Source of the DNA: MED-G17 sp963991985 | Lineage (GTDB): Bacteria; Bacteroidota; Bacteroidia; NS11-12g; UBA9320 | NCBI GenBank assembly: GCA_963991985.1 | Contig: CAXDRX010000030.1 | Span: 1 to 15,073, forward strand | Direction: 5' to 3' | Length of the DNA: 15,073 bases | In this document: positions 7,617-15,073 of the stretch, piece by piece | How positions within the stretch are numbered: the stretch's first letter is position 1 | Layout: each line of letters begins with the position of its first letter | The notes under the pieces: model-generated | Told to the model about the DNA's origin: nothing | Seen by the model: the letters and a program-made list of their open reading frames with translations, nothing else | The model's database searches: none | Translations under genes and position numbers: made by a program

Positions 7617-8492
7617 CTAACTCGATGCCAAAACCTCAGTAACTTTTGCGCCAATTTCTGCTGGTGAATCTACCACCTGAATGCCACATGCCCTCATGAT
7701 GGCTTTTTTGGCTTGAGCTGTATCCTCTGCCCCACCGACAATGGCCCCAGCATGTCCCATTCGCCTTCCTTTGGGTGCTGTTTCTCCGGCAATAAACCCG
7801 ACTACAGGTTTTGTGCCATGTGCCTTTATCCATCTTGCCGCCGTGGCCTCCATATCCCCGCCAATTTCTCCAATCATCACTACCGCATCTGTTTCGTCAT
7901 CGTTCATAAAAAGTTTTATGGCATCCAACATACTGGTCCCAATGATGGGGTCGCCACCGATTCCAATCGCTGTAGACTGTCCTAGGTTCTCTTTTGTAAT
8001 TTGATCAACGGCCTCGTAAGTCAATGTACCCGATTTTGAAATCAAACCGATTCTCCCTTTTTGGAAAATAAATCCTGGCATAATTCCAATTTTAGCCTCT
8101 CCTGGGGTGATAATTCCTGGGCAGTTTGGGCCAATCAGTAGGGCATCTTTGTTGTCGACATATTTTTTGGCATCAATCATATCTTTCACAGGAATTCCTT
8201 CTGTAATGGCCACAATAACGCCAATGCCAGCATCTGCTGCTTCCATGATTGCATCCGCCGCAAATGCAGGCGGAACAAAAATAATCGAAACATTGGCCCT
8301 TGTATTTTCTACAGCCTCCTGAACGGTATTAAAAATTGGCAAGCCTAGATGTATTTGTCCACCCTTTCCAGGCGTTACGCCGCCGACCACTTGTGTCCCA
8401 TATTCTATCATTTGGCTAGCATGAAAAGTTCCTTCCTTACCGGTAAAGCCTTGTACCAAAACTTTGGAATTTTTATTGACTAAAATACTCAT
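7617..8492 (-). CDS. sucD: Succinyl-CoA synthetase (ADP- or GDP-forming), alpha subunit
   Basis: With SucC (not in this window) it interconverts succinyl-CoA and succinate while making ATP or GTP, in the TCA cycle. The 291-residue product has the usual length. It shows the N-terminal CoA-binding Rossmann domain (VQGFTGKEGTFHASQMIEYG, residues 13-32; GGVTPGKGG, 37-45), NCPGIITPGEAKIGIMPG (123-140) and the ligase domain. The phosphohistidine loop GRRMGHAGAIVGG is at 242-254, with the active-site His at 247. The ATG at 8490-8492 gives the standard N-terminus. A Bacteroidota-type promoter candidate lies just upstream and a terminator of the preceding gene lies beyond that, so it is probably transcribed on its own. 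It converges on the lipoprotein gene with a 13-base gap and no visible terminator between them. Confidence 0.97.
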   Translation of the reverse strand: MSILVNKNSKVLVQGFTGKEGTFHASQMIEYGTQVVGGVTPGKGGQIHLGLPIFNTVQEAVENTRANVSIIFVPPAFAADAIMEAADAGIGVIVAITEGIPVKDMIDAKKYVDNKDALLIGPNCPGIITPGEAKIGIMPGFIFQKGRIGLISKSGTLTYEAVDQITKENLGQSTAIGIGGDPIIGTSMLDAIKLFMNDDETDAVVMIGEIGGDMEATAARWIKAHGTKPVVGFIAGETAPKGRRMGHAGAIVGGAEDTAQAKKAIMRACGIQVVDSPAEIGAKVTEVLASS

Positions 8493-8502
8493 AAAAACAT
8501 TT

Positions 8503-8534
8503 CAAAGATATTGTTATCGGCTGGGATTTATCAA
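8503..8534 (-). promoter_or_regulatory. Candidate Bacteroidota-type promoter for sucD
   Basis: On the minus strand, TTG (complement of 8532-8534) is followed after 21 bases by TATCTTTG (complement of 8503-8510). This is a perfect match to the -7 box TANNTTTG, with spacing in the range reported for Bacteroidota sigma-A promoters. It would start transcription a few bases before the sucD ATG at 8492, so the leader would be very short; that is the main reason for caution. Confidence 0.45.
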
Positions 8535-8581
8535 GATAGATACGATTTTTCACCGCTATAAGGAAAGATTCTATAAAACAA

Positions 8582-8611
8582 AAAACCTCATCCAGATATG
8601 GATGAGGTTTT
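8582..8611 (-). terminator. Intrinsic terminator of the 2064-residue cargo gene
   Basis: A perfect 12-base-pair inverted repeat, AAAACCTCATCC / GGATGAGGTTTT, closes a 6-base loop (8594-8599). On the minus strand the stem's own T-run continues as GGTTTTTTGTTTTATAG. It starts about 20 bases after the TAA (8632-8634) of the giant gene and lies upstream of sucD. On the plus strand the trailing T-run is short (TTTTATTC), so weak bidirectional action is possible, but no plus-strand gene ends nearby. Confidence 0.9.
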
Positions 8612-8631
8612 ATTCTAGATTACATTTTGGT

Positions 8632-11600
8632 TTATTTATCTCTGAGTAGGGTTACCTGACCACTGATAGGACCCAATCCATCATTCTCAGGTTCAGATCT
8701 TAGTTTGTATTCCAAAATATAGAAGTAAACGCCTTGTGGGCATTCTTTTTTGCCTTTGTTCATGACCGTTCCGTTCCAATCTACTTCTGAGTCTTTGCTT
8801 TCAAAAACAAGCTCTCCCCATCGATTGTAGATTTTGATGCTGTATTGCTCGTGTCCTTCTATGCTCGGACTAAAGACATCATTGTCTCCATCGCCATTGG
8901 GGGTAAAAACGTTGTAAGGAATAATCTCTGATAAGAACTCGTTTTTCACGACGTCTTTAAAGGTGTCTTTACAACCAAAAGCACTAGTGGCAATCAACCA
9001 TACGGTGTATTCATCACCACCATTTCTATTGATTACCTCACCATAATCATGCTCTGGTTCGTATTCTGAGCTCATGATTTGAAATGGAGCATCATAATCA
9101 AAATCCCACTCATAACCGACTGCATTTTTGGAACGATTAAGGAATTTAAATTTGGGTTGTTCGTAGCTACTGTCTATTTTAAACTCTGCTTTGACATAGT
9201 CAACATAAATAAAGATGGTGTCATTGGAAGGACATTCTGGTGTAAATGGATCTCCATCATCCCAATCTGGAATCAATATGACACGCTTCAAACCACTAGA
9301 CTGCCATTTGTGGGTTACTTGGAATCCAGATTTCAAAACGGTTGTCGCCGAATCCTCTTCAATAATCCAATTCCACTCAGTATAAATGGGTTGATTTGAA
9401 CTATCGGTTAAGGTCACTAATTCGTCTACACAAACCGTATCTTTGTCTGCATGGGCTCTCGTTTTGAGTCTTGGCAATACGGTTACTTTGAACTTTCTTG
9501 GTTCTAGTATGTCCGGGCTTATGTCTGGGAAGACAACATCACATCTTTCCGTAAAACCACTAATTTTATCTGACTGTCTTAAGTACACATAATACACACC
9601 TGTGTCCTTGTATACGTGGATGGCGGTATCCTGAAATTTTCTAGCATTTTCATTGGTACTGTCTCCCCAATCAAAATACCATATGGTACTGTCATCTATC
9701 GGGTAAGTTGGATCTGGACTGATGTTGTTCGCAAAAACACTATCTCCTAGACAGATGGTGATTGAGTCTCCCTGTCCAAAGTTGTACAAGAATTCAAATT
9801 CAGGCTCTGGTCCAATAATATAGACTTGTTTTATGATGCTGTCTTCACAACCCAATGCCGAACGTACTTTTAATTTCACTGAGAAATATCCCCTCGAAGT
9901 ATATACGTGGGCAGGATTTTTTAGTAAACTTCTTTGCGTACCATCTCCAAAATCCCATTCCCAGTAAATCACACTATCGCAACGGATAGAATTTGAATCG
10001 GCACAGACTTCAGATCGACAAGGATCAAGAACATAGGAGGAATCGAAAAAGAAGAAGTCGTCATCACAACTATTTACCGTGTCATTCAAGTAGAAATTGG
10101 GGATTACATCGGTGACATATACCTTGATTTTTGATGTATCTCTACAACCCAAACTATCTTCTGTTGCAATTCGAATAATTTTAGGTCCAGGCGTAGAATA
10201 GGTCCATTCTCTAAACTCAAGTGAAGTTCGCCAGTCATCTGCATCACTGGTATCATAGTCAATGTATTTTTTCTCTTTGATGGCAAATCTTGAAGGGGCC
10301 TCCCAAAAACCTCGAGGGTCAATTGGAAAAAATTGCGGGAAGGCATCTCCGTTGTCCGCTGCATAATATCTTATGCTGTCTTCCACGCGAAGTGTTTGTC
10401 CTTCGCAAAGAGATTCAACTGTTTTGAACTCTCTAAAGTATCCAACATTGAGCAACATACTCGCCCTTGTTTCACAATTGTCTACATTCAACATTCTTAC
10501 ATTGGGGACCATCGGACCCTCCCAATCAATTGTTACCGAAGGAATTGTATCGTATTCTGTAGGGTTCCCTTTGTTGTCAAATTTTGACGGAACAATAAAG
10601 GTGTCAACCACCGGCACATCTGGATAATAGTTTTCGTACAACCTTCGGTCTGCTAGACTAGCACAGGAATCGAAATAAGGTATGGGCATACGATAAATCA
10701 ATTTATATATTCCAGGAACCGTATCTCCTTGAGCAAAGGTGTCGATTGGCATGTTCAAATTCCTTGGAGCAATCATCGTGTCATAGCCTTGCAGTGAACT
10801 GTCTCTGAAGTGCAAAATTTGCTCAATTATTGTACTGTCGGTCATGCTAGAATCGGTATATTGATATACAAACTCACCATGTCGTTTGGTCAATGATTTG
10901 ATTCTTTCATTTCTGAATTGAAAATCATCGCTAAACCCTGAAGTGTCAACACAACCAAAGGTTCCATCCCCTAAATAGTATGCTACATCGGTTCTTGGAA
11001 TTTTTCGATAATCCAATCCTTCGCTTTCAAAAGCTTCAATAATGGCGTCACTTGCCGCTTTGTCGTCAACTTTTACAACAAAATCTCTCAGTATTGCCGT
11101 TACAATGGTGTCGAGCGTTTCTAGGTAGAACCTCTCTTTCCCTTTGAGATTGAGAAGATTTCTAGCTCGATAACGTACCACGAAATTGTAGTACCAGTCT
11201 TCCCCATTGTAAACAATATTGCTGTCATTGCGCGTAGGACTTGGCCCTTTGTATGGCACAAAATATTCAAACAACTCATAATATTGGTCCAATGGCGCAT
11301 AATCCACCGTGGTGCCTTCTCCTTTGAATTGTTTTACGATCTGATATCCATGATTTACCTCTAATTTTTGGATTCCATCTTGTAATTCATAATGAAGTTT
11401 GAGGTAGGCTGTATCTCCAAAACAAATATACCTTGGTGTATTGTTTGGCGAGATCATTTCAAAATTGGCAGAAAGAAGATTGATTCTAAAAATATCACTA
11501 TACCAAGCTGTATCCGTGCATTCTGGCGCAATTGGCGTTGTAGTCACAGTAGTATCTATCCTTAAGATGCTTGGAGGGTTGGTGGTATTGTCAAAAAGGG

Positions 11601-14600
11601 TATCATAAGTGACTAAGAAATTTGGAGGTCCATTCCCGATAATTAGTCCTAAGGTAAACGAACCGTTTTTGGAATTTCTTCCAGACAAATTGTTGGCTGT
11701 ATAGCGCTGTACAAAGGTTGTCCCCCATTGTAAAATCATTGGATAAGGCATAATAAATGGAAGAGGACTGGGGTTTGTTTTTGGCGGTGCCAAAATGCCT
11801 CCACTTTTGTAATTCACCCAGTTGTTTTTGCCTGCCAAGGAGTCAAAATTTACCTCAAACCACTGTTGTGAGCAACCCGGTTTGGTCTCCGTCAAATTAA
11901 ATTGGAGGGTATAATCTTCAGCTCTTGCGGGGTCAAATGGGCAAGGCTCTCCACTTTCCCAAACCAACACCTCTGCGTTAGGGGGCATAAGTGCTAAACT
12001 GACGGTATTGGTTGCCTCACAAAAAGGAGGGGTTACTGTGTCTTTGTGGTATAGACTCACATTGAAACACTGCACAGTATTTTGGTAAAAGTCACTTCTA
12101 TGGAAAGCAGGATCAACGACTATCTGTTGTCTGGTAACAAATGTATCGATGAGTTTTCCATTGATGGACATCACCGTGTCTTTAATTACGGTACTTGCCG
12201 TTGCAGTGATTAGTCGTCCCGCTTCAAAATCGTAAGCTGCCTCAGGAATCAAAGTATCACAAACTGTTTCTAGGGTGAATTGATCGTCTGATTCTAGGGT
12301 AAAGGTTGTTGGCCCATTATATGTTGTAATGTTTTGGGGATTATTTGCTAAGTTGATTACTTCAACTATACCCGTGTTAATGTACTTATATTTTTCAACG
12401 TTCCCATCCACAACCGTAGAGATGGTTGGTCCTACAATTAAGGAATCATTCATGATGTTTACCCTTAGCAATAAACCTGTTTCGTCCACAGAATAAGAGT
12501 TGCCTGATATCCATCTAAGCACCGCCCCTGCAGGAACTTTCACCACAGCACTAAATGTTTGGCCTGCGGTAACAGTATCATTAACAACCAAAGTATTGCT
12601 ATCGTAATATTCCAAATTTGTGTCTGCATAAATAACCGATTGCGCTGGCAACAATATATATCCATCAATCGGCATCTTAAAGGTATCGGAGGCAGAAACA
12701 TTTTTTTCAAAAATTTGGTTTGCGTTTGCCACTGCTGCTTTGCTTATTTCTTCTTCAACATTGGCGTATTTTGTTGGTACAAAAACATCAAGGACATCCG
12801 GGATTTGGACGAAGCTATCTGGCCAGACATTGACATCAAAGCATTGTCGTGCATTTTTGCTCAACAATGTTCTTCTCACAGGCTGGCTTATAAATTGAAA
12901 GTTGTTTCCTTCGTTGTATGTCGTTTCCCAGGGTGTGTACCAATGAACGGGTAAACTGTCCAAAGAAAAATTACAGTTTTTGCCAATATTTTTTCCAGCC
13001 CGAGTGTCTGTTGTACATTGGGGTGCGTATTGATCTCCAAATGACCAAAGTCTATAAACGTGGGTTTTAAAAGGGCCTGTTCCGGGAGGATCAGGGTATG
13101 GAATGGCTGTTTGATCACCTGTTCTTGTTGTGGTATCGTAGTTGAATGCATACTCAAATTCATAAGTAGAGTCTAACCTAATGACCAAAGAGTCATAGAT
13201 GATTTGACCTTGAAAGTAAACACTATCGTTTCCACCAAAATACCTTATCGTGGTATCTGAAAGGAAAATAGTGTCTGCTGGGACGGTGTACTTTGTGGGA
13301 ACGCCACCCACCAAACCAAAGGTATCCTTTTGGTATATTCCAAACATAGGGATGTTTACCCCATTGATGGTAAAGCTGGTGTCTTGTCCCACAATGGTCA
13401 TGGTATCTTTACTGATGGAGCTTAGGTGATATTTTGTTAATTTTCTTACCAAGAATGTATCCAATCGATTACAGCTCATGGTCGTATCGAATTCGTACAG
13501 TTCTAGAATAGGTATACCTGGTTTTCTAATACTTACAGTTACTACTTCATCAAAAATATTGTTGTCATTGCCGAAAAAGGTTGAACCATTGGTAAAATGA
13601 ATGGAGTCTCTGATAATACACTGATATTTTTCAGACTCTGGTATAAACGAAACCATTGGGATCTCTATTGTTGAGGCGGGACCTAAACGTAGAATTGTAT
13701 CGTAGGCCATAACATCACAAGGACCCTGAATAATGTTGCAAGAAACCATCCAAGGGCCATTTGGGTGCGAACGTGTTGGAGTGGCGTTTTGATTGTCAAA
13801 ATTTACAGGGGGTGGCCAATCAGGATTTCCAAAATTCCACAGAAATTGTGACCCAGGAGGCATGCCGCCTTTGATGCTAAAAGTTACTTCGTCAGAACCT
13901 GTGCAAGAAGTGTCCATGCTGGCAACGATTTTTGGCTTAAGCACAAAGTTGGTTGCCGCCGCTTTGTATGTAAAAGAATCAATACATCCGAATTTGGCTT
14001 CCACGGTCAAGGTGGCGTTGAAGGTACCATCTGTTTTGTACAAATGGCAAACCCTACGTTTCCAAGCATTGGAATCTGCTGGAGGATAAAATGTATCTAT
14101 GGTTCCATCTCCATAATCCCAAATAAACGACTTCACACTGTCAAAAGGCAGTTGAGATAAGTTGGTAATGCAAGCTGTTGTTGTATCACAACCAATGGGG
14201 GCATTGGAACGAATGTTTACCCCAAGCTTTGGATATACTTCAATGTAGTCGGAGAGTTTGATGGAAGAAATACATCCATTTGCATCTTCCGCTTTGATAT
14301 TTAAGCCATATTTCCCACCAACTTGGTCAATTACTGTATGGCAGAACTGAAGTGGATAGGTTGGATTGTTGTATACATAATTCCCCCCATCATCGAAGAT
14401 AAAAGAATGCTTTATTATAGAGCTTCCCGGCGCAGCCGAAGAGGTGTCGATAAAACAAAATTGGTTGCCCTCAAAGCATTGGGTGGAAGAGGTGGTTAAA
14501 AGATTGTGCAGTCTTGGAGACGGTTTTATCACAAGTTCAAAACTATCTTCACAAGCTCCTGTGGGGCCGGTGAAACGATATTTCACCGTATATTTACCTG

Positions 14601-14826
14601 CATTTGCATAGGCATGTGCAGGATCTTTATCGGTAGATGTTTTGCCATCCCCAAAATCCCAAAAAAAGGCGTTTCGACCTGCTGAGTTTGCCGAAAAACT
14701 AATGGTAGAATTTTGGCACGGTGCTGTCGATGTATCTGCCTGAGGGTCGCATGATTGTGCTTTTGCAGAAAATATGTTGCCTACAAAAAGTAGAACGAAA
14801 AGCGCAGTGATTTGAATCGTTTTCAT
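8632..14826 (-). CDS. Giant secreted PKD-domain T9SS cargo with type B sorting domain
   Basis: The product is 2064 residues. Residues 1-23 are a Sec signal peptide (MKTIQITALFVLLFVGNIFS, then AKAQ). PKD-like domains are visible at ~35-100 (WDFGDGKTS, 56-64), ~111-200 and ~205-295 (WDYGDGT, 236-242), a degenerate one near 590 (WSFGDQ), and four near the end: 1622-1670 (WDFGDGT), ~1690-1785 (FDWGDST), ~1795-1875 and ~1878-1960. Residues ~680-1450 match no family I recognise. The C-terminus (1966-2064) is a full type B T9SS sorting domain: YNVFTPNGDGDNDVF, IYNRWGELVFE, VDWNGT, PQGVYFYILEY, GQVTLLRDK. It is expected to be exported and exposed at the cell surface or released; the role is unknown. 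The frame stays open to an earlier ATG at 14901, adding 25 polar residues; 14826 is chosen because the signal peptide starts there. It ends in a strong terminator. Confidence 0.92.
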   Translation of the reverse strand: MKTIQITALFVLLFVGNIFSAKAQSCDPQADTSTAPCQNSTISFSANSAGRNAFFWDFGDGKTSTDKDPAHAYANAGKYTVKYRFTGPTGACEDSFELVIKPSPRLHNLLTTSSTQCFEGNQFCFIDTSSAAPGSSIIKHSFIFDDGGNYVYNNPTYPLQFCHTVIDQVGGKYGLNIKAEDANGCISSIKLSDYIEVYPKLGVNIRSNAPIGCDTTTACITNLSQLPFDSVKSFIWDYGDGTIDTFYPPADSNAWKRRVCHLYKTDGTFNATLTVEAKFGCIDSFTYKAAATNFVLKPKIVASMDTSCTGSDEVTFSIKGGMPPGSQFLWNFGNPDWPPPVNFDNQNATPTRSHPNGPWMVSCNIIQGPCDVMAYDTILRLGPASTIEIPMVSFIPESEKYQCIIRDSIHFTNGSTFFGNDNNIFDEVVTVSIRKPGIPILELYEFDTTMSCNRLDTFLVRKLTKYHLSSISKDTMTIVGQDTSFTINGVNIPMFGIYQKDTFGLVGGVPTKYTVPADTIFLSDTTIRYFGGNDSVYFQGQIIYDSLVIRLDSTYEFEYAFNYDTTTRTGDQTAIPYPDPPGTGPFKTHVYRLWSFGDQYAPQCTTDTRAGKNIGKNCNFSLDSLPVHWYTPWETTYNEGNNFQFISQPVRRTLLSKNARQCFDVNVWPDSFVQIPDVLDVFVPTKYANVEEEISKAAVANANQIFEKNVSASDTFKMPIDGYILLPAQSVIYADTNLEYYDSNTLVVNDTVTAGQTFSAVVKVPAGAVLRWISGNSYSVDETGLLLRVNIMNDSLIVGPTISTVVDGNVEKYKYINTGIVEVINLANNPQNITTYNGPTTFTLESDDQFTLETVCDTLIPEAAYDFEAGRLITATASTVIKDTVMSINGKLIDTFVTRQQIVVDPAFHRSDFYQNTVQCFNVSLYHKDTVTPPFCEATNTVSLALMPPNAEVLVWESGEPCPFDPARAEDYTLQFNLTETKPGCSQQWFEVNFDSLAGKNNWVNYKSGGILAPPKTNPSPLPFIMPYPMILQWGTTFVQRYTANNLSGRNSKNGSFTLGLIIGNGPPNFLVTYDTLFDNTTNPPSILRIDTTVTTTPIAPECTDTAWYSDIFRINLLSANFEMISPNNTPRYICFGDTAYLKLHYELQDGIQKLEVNHGYQIVKQFKGEGTTVDYAPLDQYYELFEYFVPYKGPSPTRNDSNIVYNGEDWYYNFVVRYRARNLLNLKGKERFYLETLDTIVTAILRDFVVKVDDKAASDAIIEAFESEGLDYRKIPRTDVAYYLGDGTFGCVDTSGFSDDFQFRNERIKSLTKRHGEFVYQYTDSSMTDSTIIEQILHFRDSSLQGYDTMIAPRNLNMPIDTFAQGDTVPGIYKLIYRMPIPYFDSCASLADRRLYENYYPDVPVVDTFIVPSKFDNKGNPTEYDTIPSVTIDWEGPMVPNVRMLNVDNCETRASMLLNVGYFREFKTVESLCEGQTLRVEDSIRYYAADNGDAFPQFFPIDPRGFWEAPSRFAIKEKKYIDYDTSDADDWRTSLEFREWTYSTPGPKIIRIATEDSLGCRDTSKIKVYVTDVIPNFYLNDTVNSCDDDFFFFDSSYVLDPCRSEVCADSNSIRCDSVIYWEWDFGDGTQRSLLKNPAHVYTSRGYFSVKLKVRSALGCEDSIIKQVYIIGPEPEFEFLYNFGQGDSITICLGDSVFANNISPDPTYPIDDSTIWYFDWGDSTNENARKFQDTAIHVYKDTGVYYVYLRQSDKISGFTERCDVVFPDISPDILEPRKFKVTVLPRLKTRAHADKDTVCVDELVTLTDSSNQPIYTEWNWIIEEDSATTVLKSGFQVTHKWQSSGLKRVILIPDWDDGDPFTPECPSNDTIFIYVDYVKAEFKIDSSYEQPKFKFLNRSKNAVGYEWDFDYDAPFQIMSSEYEPEHDYGEVINRNGGDEYTVWLIATSAFGCKDTFKDVVKNEFLSEIIPYNVFTPNGDGDNDVFSPSIEGHEQYSIKIYNRWGELVFESKDSEVDWNGTVMNKGKKECPQGVYFYILEYKLRSEPENDGLGPISGQVTLLRDK

Positions 14827-14904
14827 ATGGAATTCTTTGGTGAAAATGAATTTGCCTTTTAAAAGGTTGGCTAAGGTAGTGGTTTTTTGCGGTTTTGTCA
14901 TGAT
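14827..14904 (-). promoter_or_regulatory. Short spacer between two cargo genes, with a 12-base palindrome
   Basis: The 78 bases between the stop of the right-edge gene and the chosen ATG of the giant gene contain CCTTTTAAAAGG at 14855-14866, a perfect palindrome 29 bases before the ATG. No TANNTTTG box or terminator is seen, which favours co-transcription with the upstream gene. The same bases are open in frame as an N-terminal extension from 14901, so the palindrome could be coding by chance. Confidence 0.25.
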
Positions 14905-15073
14905 TTATCTTACGTTTAGTTTGCCTTGTTTGATTTCTTCTTCGGATTCCCCCTTTCTCAAAAAGGCCAATTGGTAAATATAATTTCCCTGGGGAACAAG
15001 TTGGTGATGCTTATTTTTTCCGTCCCAAGATTCATTTGGGTTGTTTGTCTCAAAAATCAATTCACCATTCCAG
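14905..15073 (-). CDS. C-terminal fragment of another T9SS cargo protein, type B-like sorting domain (partial)
   Basis: On the minus strand the frame enters from the right edge and ends at TAA (14905-14907), giving 55 complete codons. The sequence WNGELIFETNNPNESWDGKN, then VPQGNYIYQLAFLRKG and a final GKLNVR, matches the last half of the gliding-motility-associated sorting domain: (R)WGELIFE, WDG, vPxGxYxYxl, GxxxxxR. The usual GxVTLIR ending is weaker here (QGKLNVR). The rest of the gene lies outside the window, so its size and other domains cannot be judged. It precedes the 2064-residue gene on the same strand with only 78 bases between them (3 if the alternative upstream start is used), so the two probably form one transcription unit. 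Confidence 0.8.
   Translation of the reverse strand, partial: WNGELIFETNNPNESWDGKNKHHQLVPQGNYIYQLAFLRKGESEEEIKQGKLNVR

Noticed and set aside
12559..12954. 131-codon plus-strand open frame antisense to the giant cargo
   Set aside because: It lies inside a continuous 2064-codon frame with clear signal peptide and sorting domain; its own product looks like random hydrophobic/Cys-rich text.

Overview
The window looks like chromosomal DNA from a free-living or particle-associated member of the Bacteroidota. The main evidence is three genes whose products end in the gliding-motility-associated, type B C-terminal sorting domain of the type IX secretion system (T9SS). Supporting signs are AT-rich coding sequence, sparse Shine-Dalgarno signals and one good candidate promoter of the Bacteroidota TTG-N21-TANNTTTG form. 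The sequence does not allow a genus to be named.

Layout from left to right. Bases 1-363 hold no gene I can name. The first ~100 bases are strikingly GC-rich (about two thirds G+C) and give way abruptly to AT-rich sequence. On the minus strand follows a tight three-gene operon, lysS -> YciA-like acyl-CoA thioesterase -> gcvT (3370 down to 364), with both junctions being ATGA stop/start overlaps. Divergent from it across a 94-base gap is a plus-strand gene (3465-7457) for a 1330-residue secreted protein: signal peptide, N-terminal domain, seven SBBP-type beta-propeller repeats, six PKD-like Ig domains and a type B sorting domain. A 47-residue lipoprotein gene follows 2 bases later. Convergent with these is sucD (minus, 8492-7617), with a candidate promoter of its own. 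A strong hairpin terminator at 8582-8611 separates sucD from the next minus-strand gene upstream, which encodes a 2064-residue secreted protein (14826-8632) with PKD-like domains at both ends, a long unassigned centre and a type B sorting domain. At the right edge is the last 55 codons of a further type B cargo gene, probably in the same transcription unit.

How the parts fit: lysS, gcvT and sucD are housekeeping genes (translation, one-carbon/glycine metabolism, TCA cycle). The three cargo genes encode proteins expected to cross the inner membrane by Sec and the outer membrane by T9SS, and to end up on the surface or released. I see no CRISPR array, tRNA, rRNA, insertion sequence or phage gene.

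I see no clear new multi-gene system. The most interesting signals are inside the two giant proteins. In the 1330-residue protein the six PKD domains form a strict A-B-A-B-A-B array with a 162-residue super-period, exact in cysteine spacing and motif. The 2064-residue protein has about 40 Asp-Ser/Thr-aliphatic tripeptides resembling the Bacteroidota O-glycosylation sequon, a four-cysteine variant of the PKD domain, and roughly 770 residues I cannot assign to any family.
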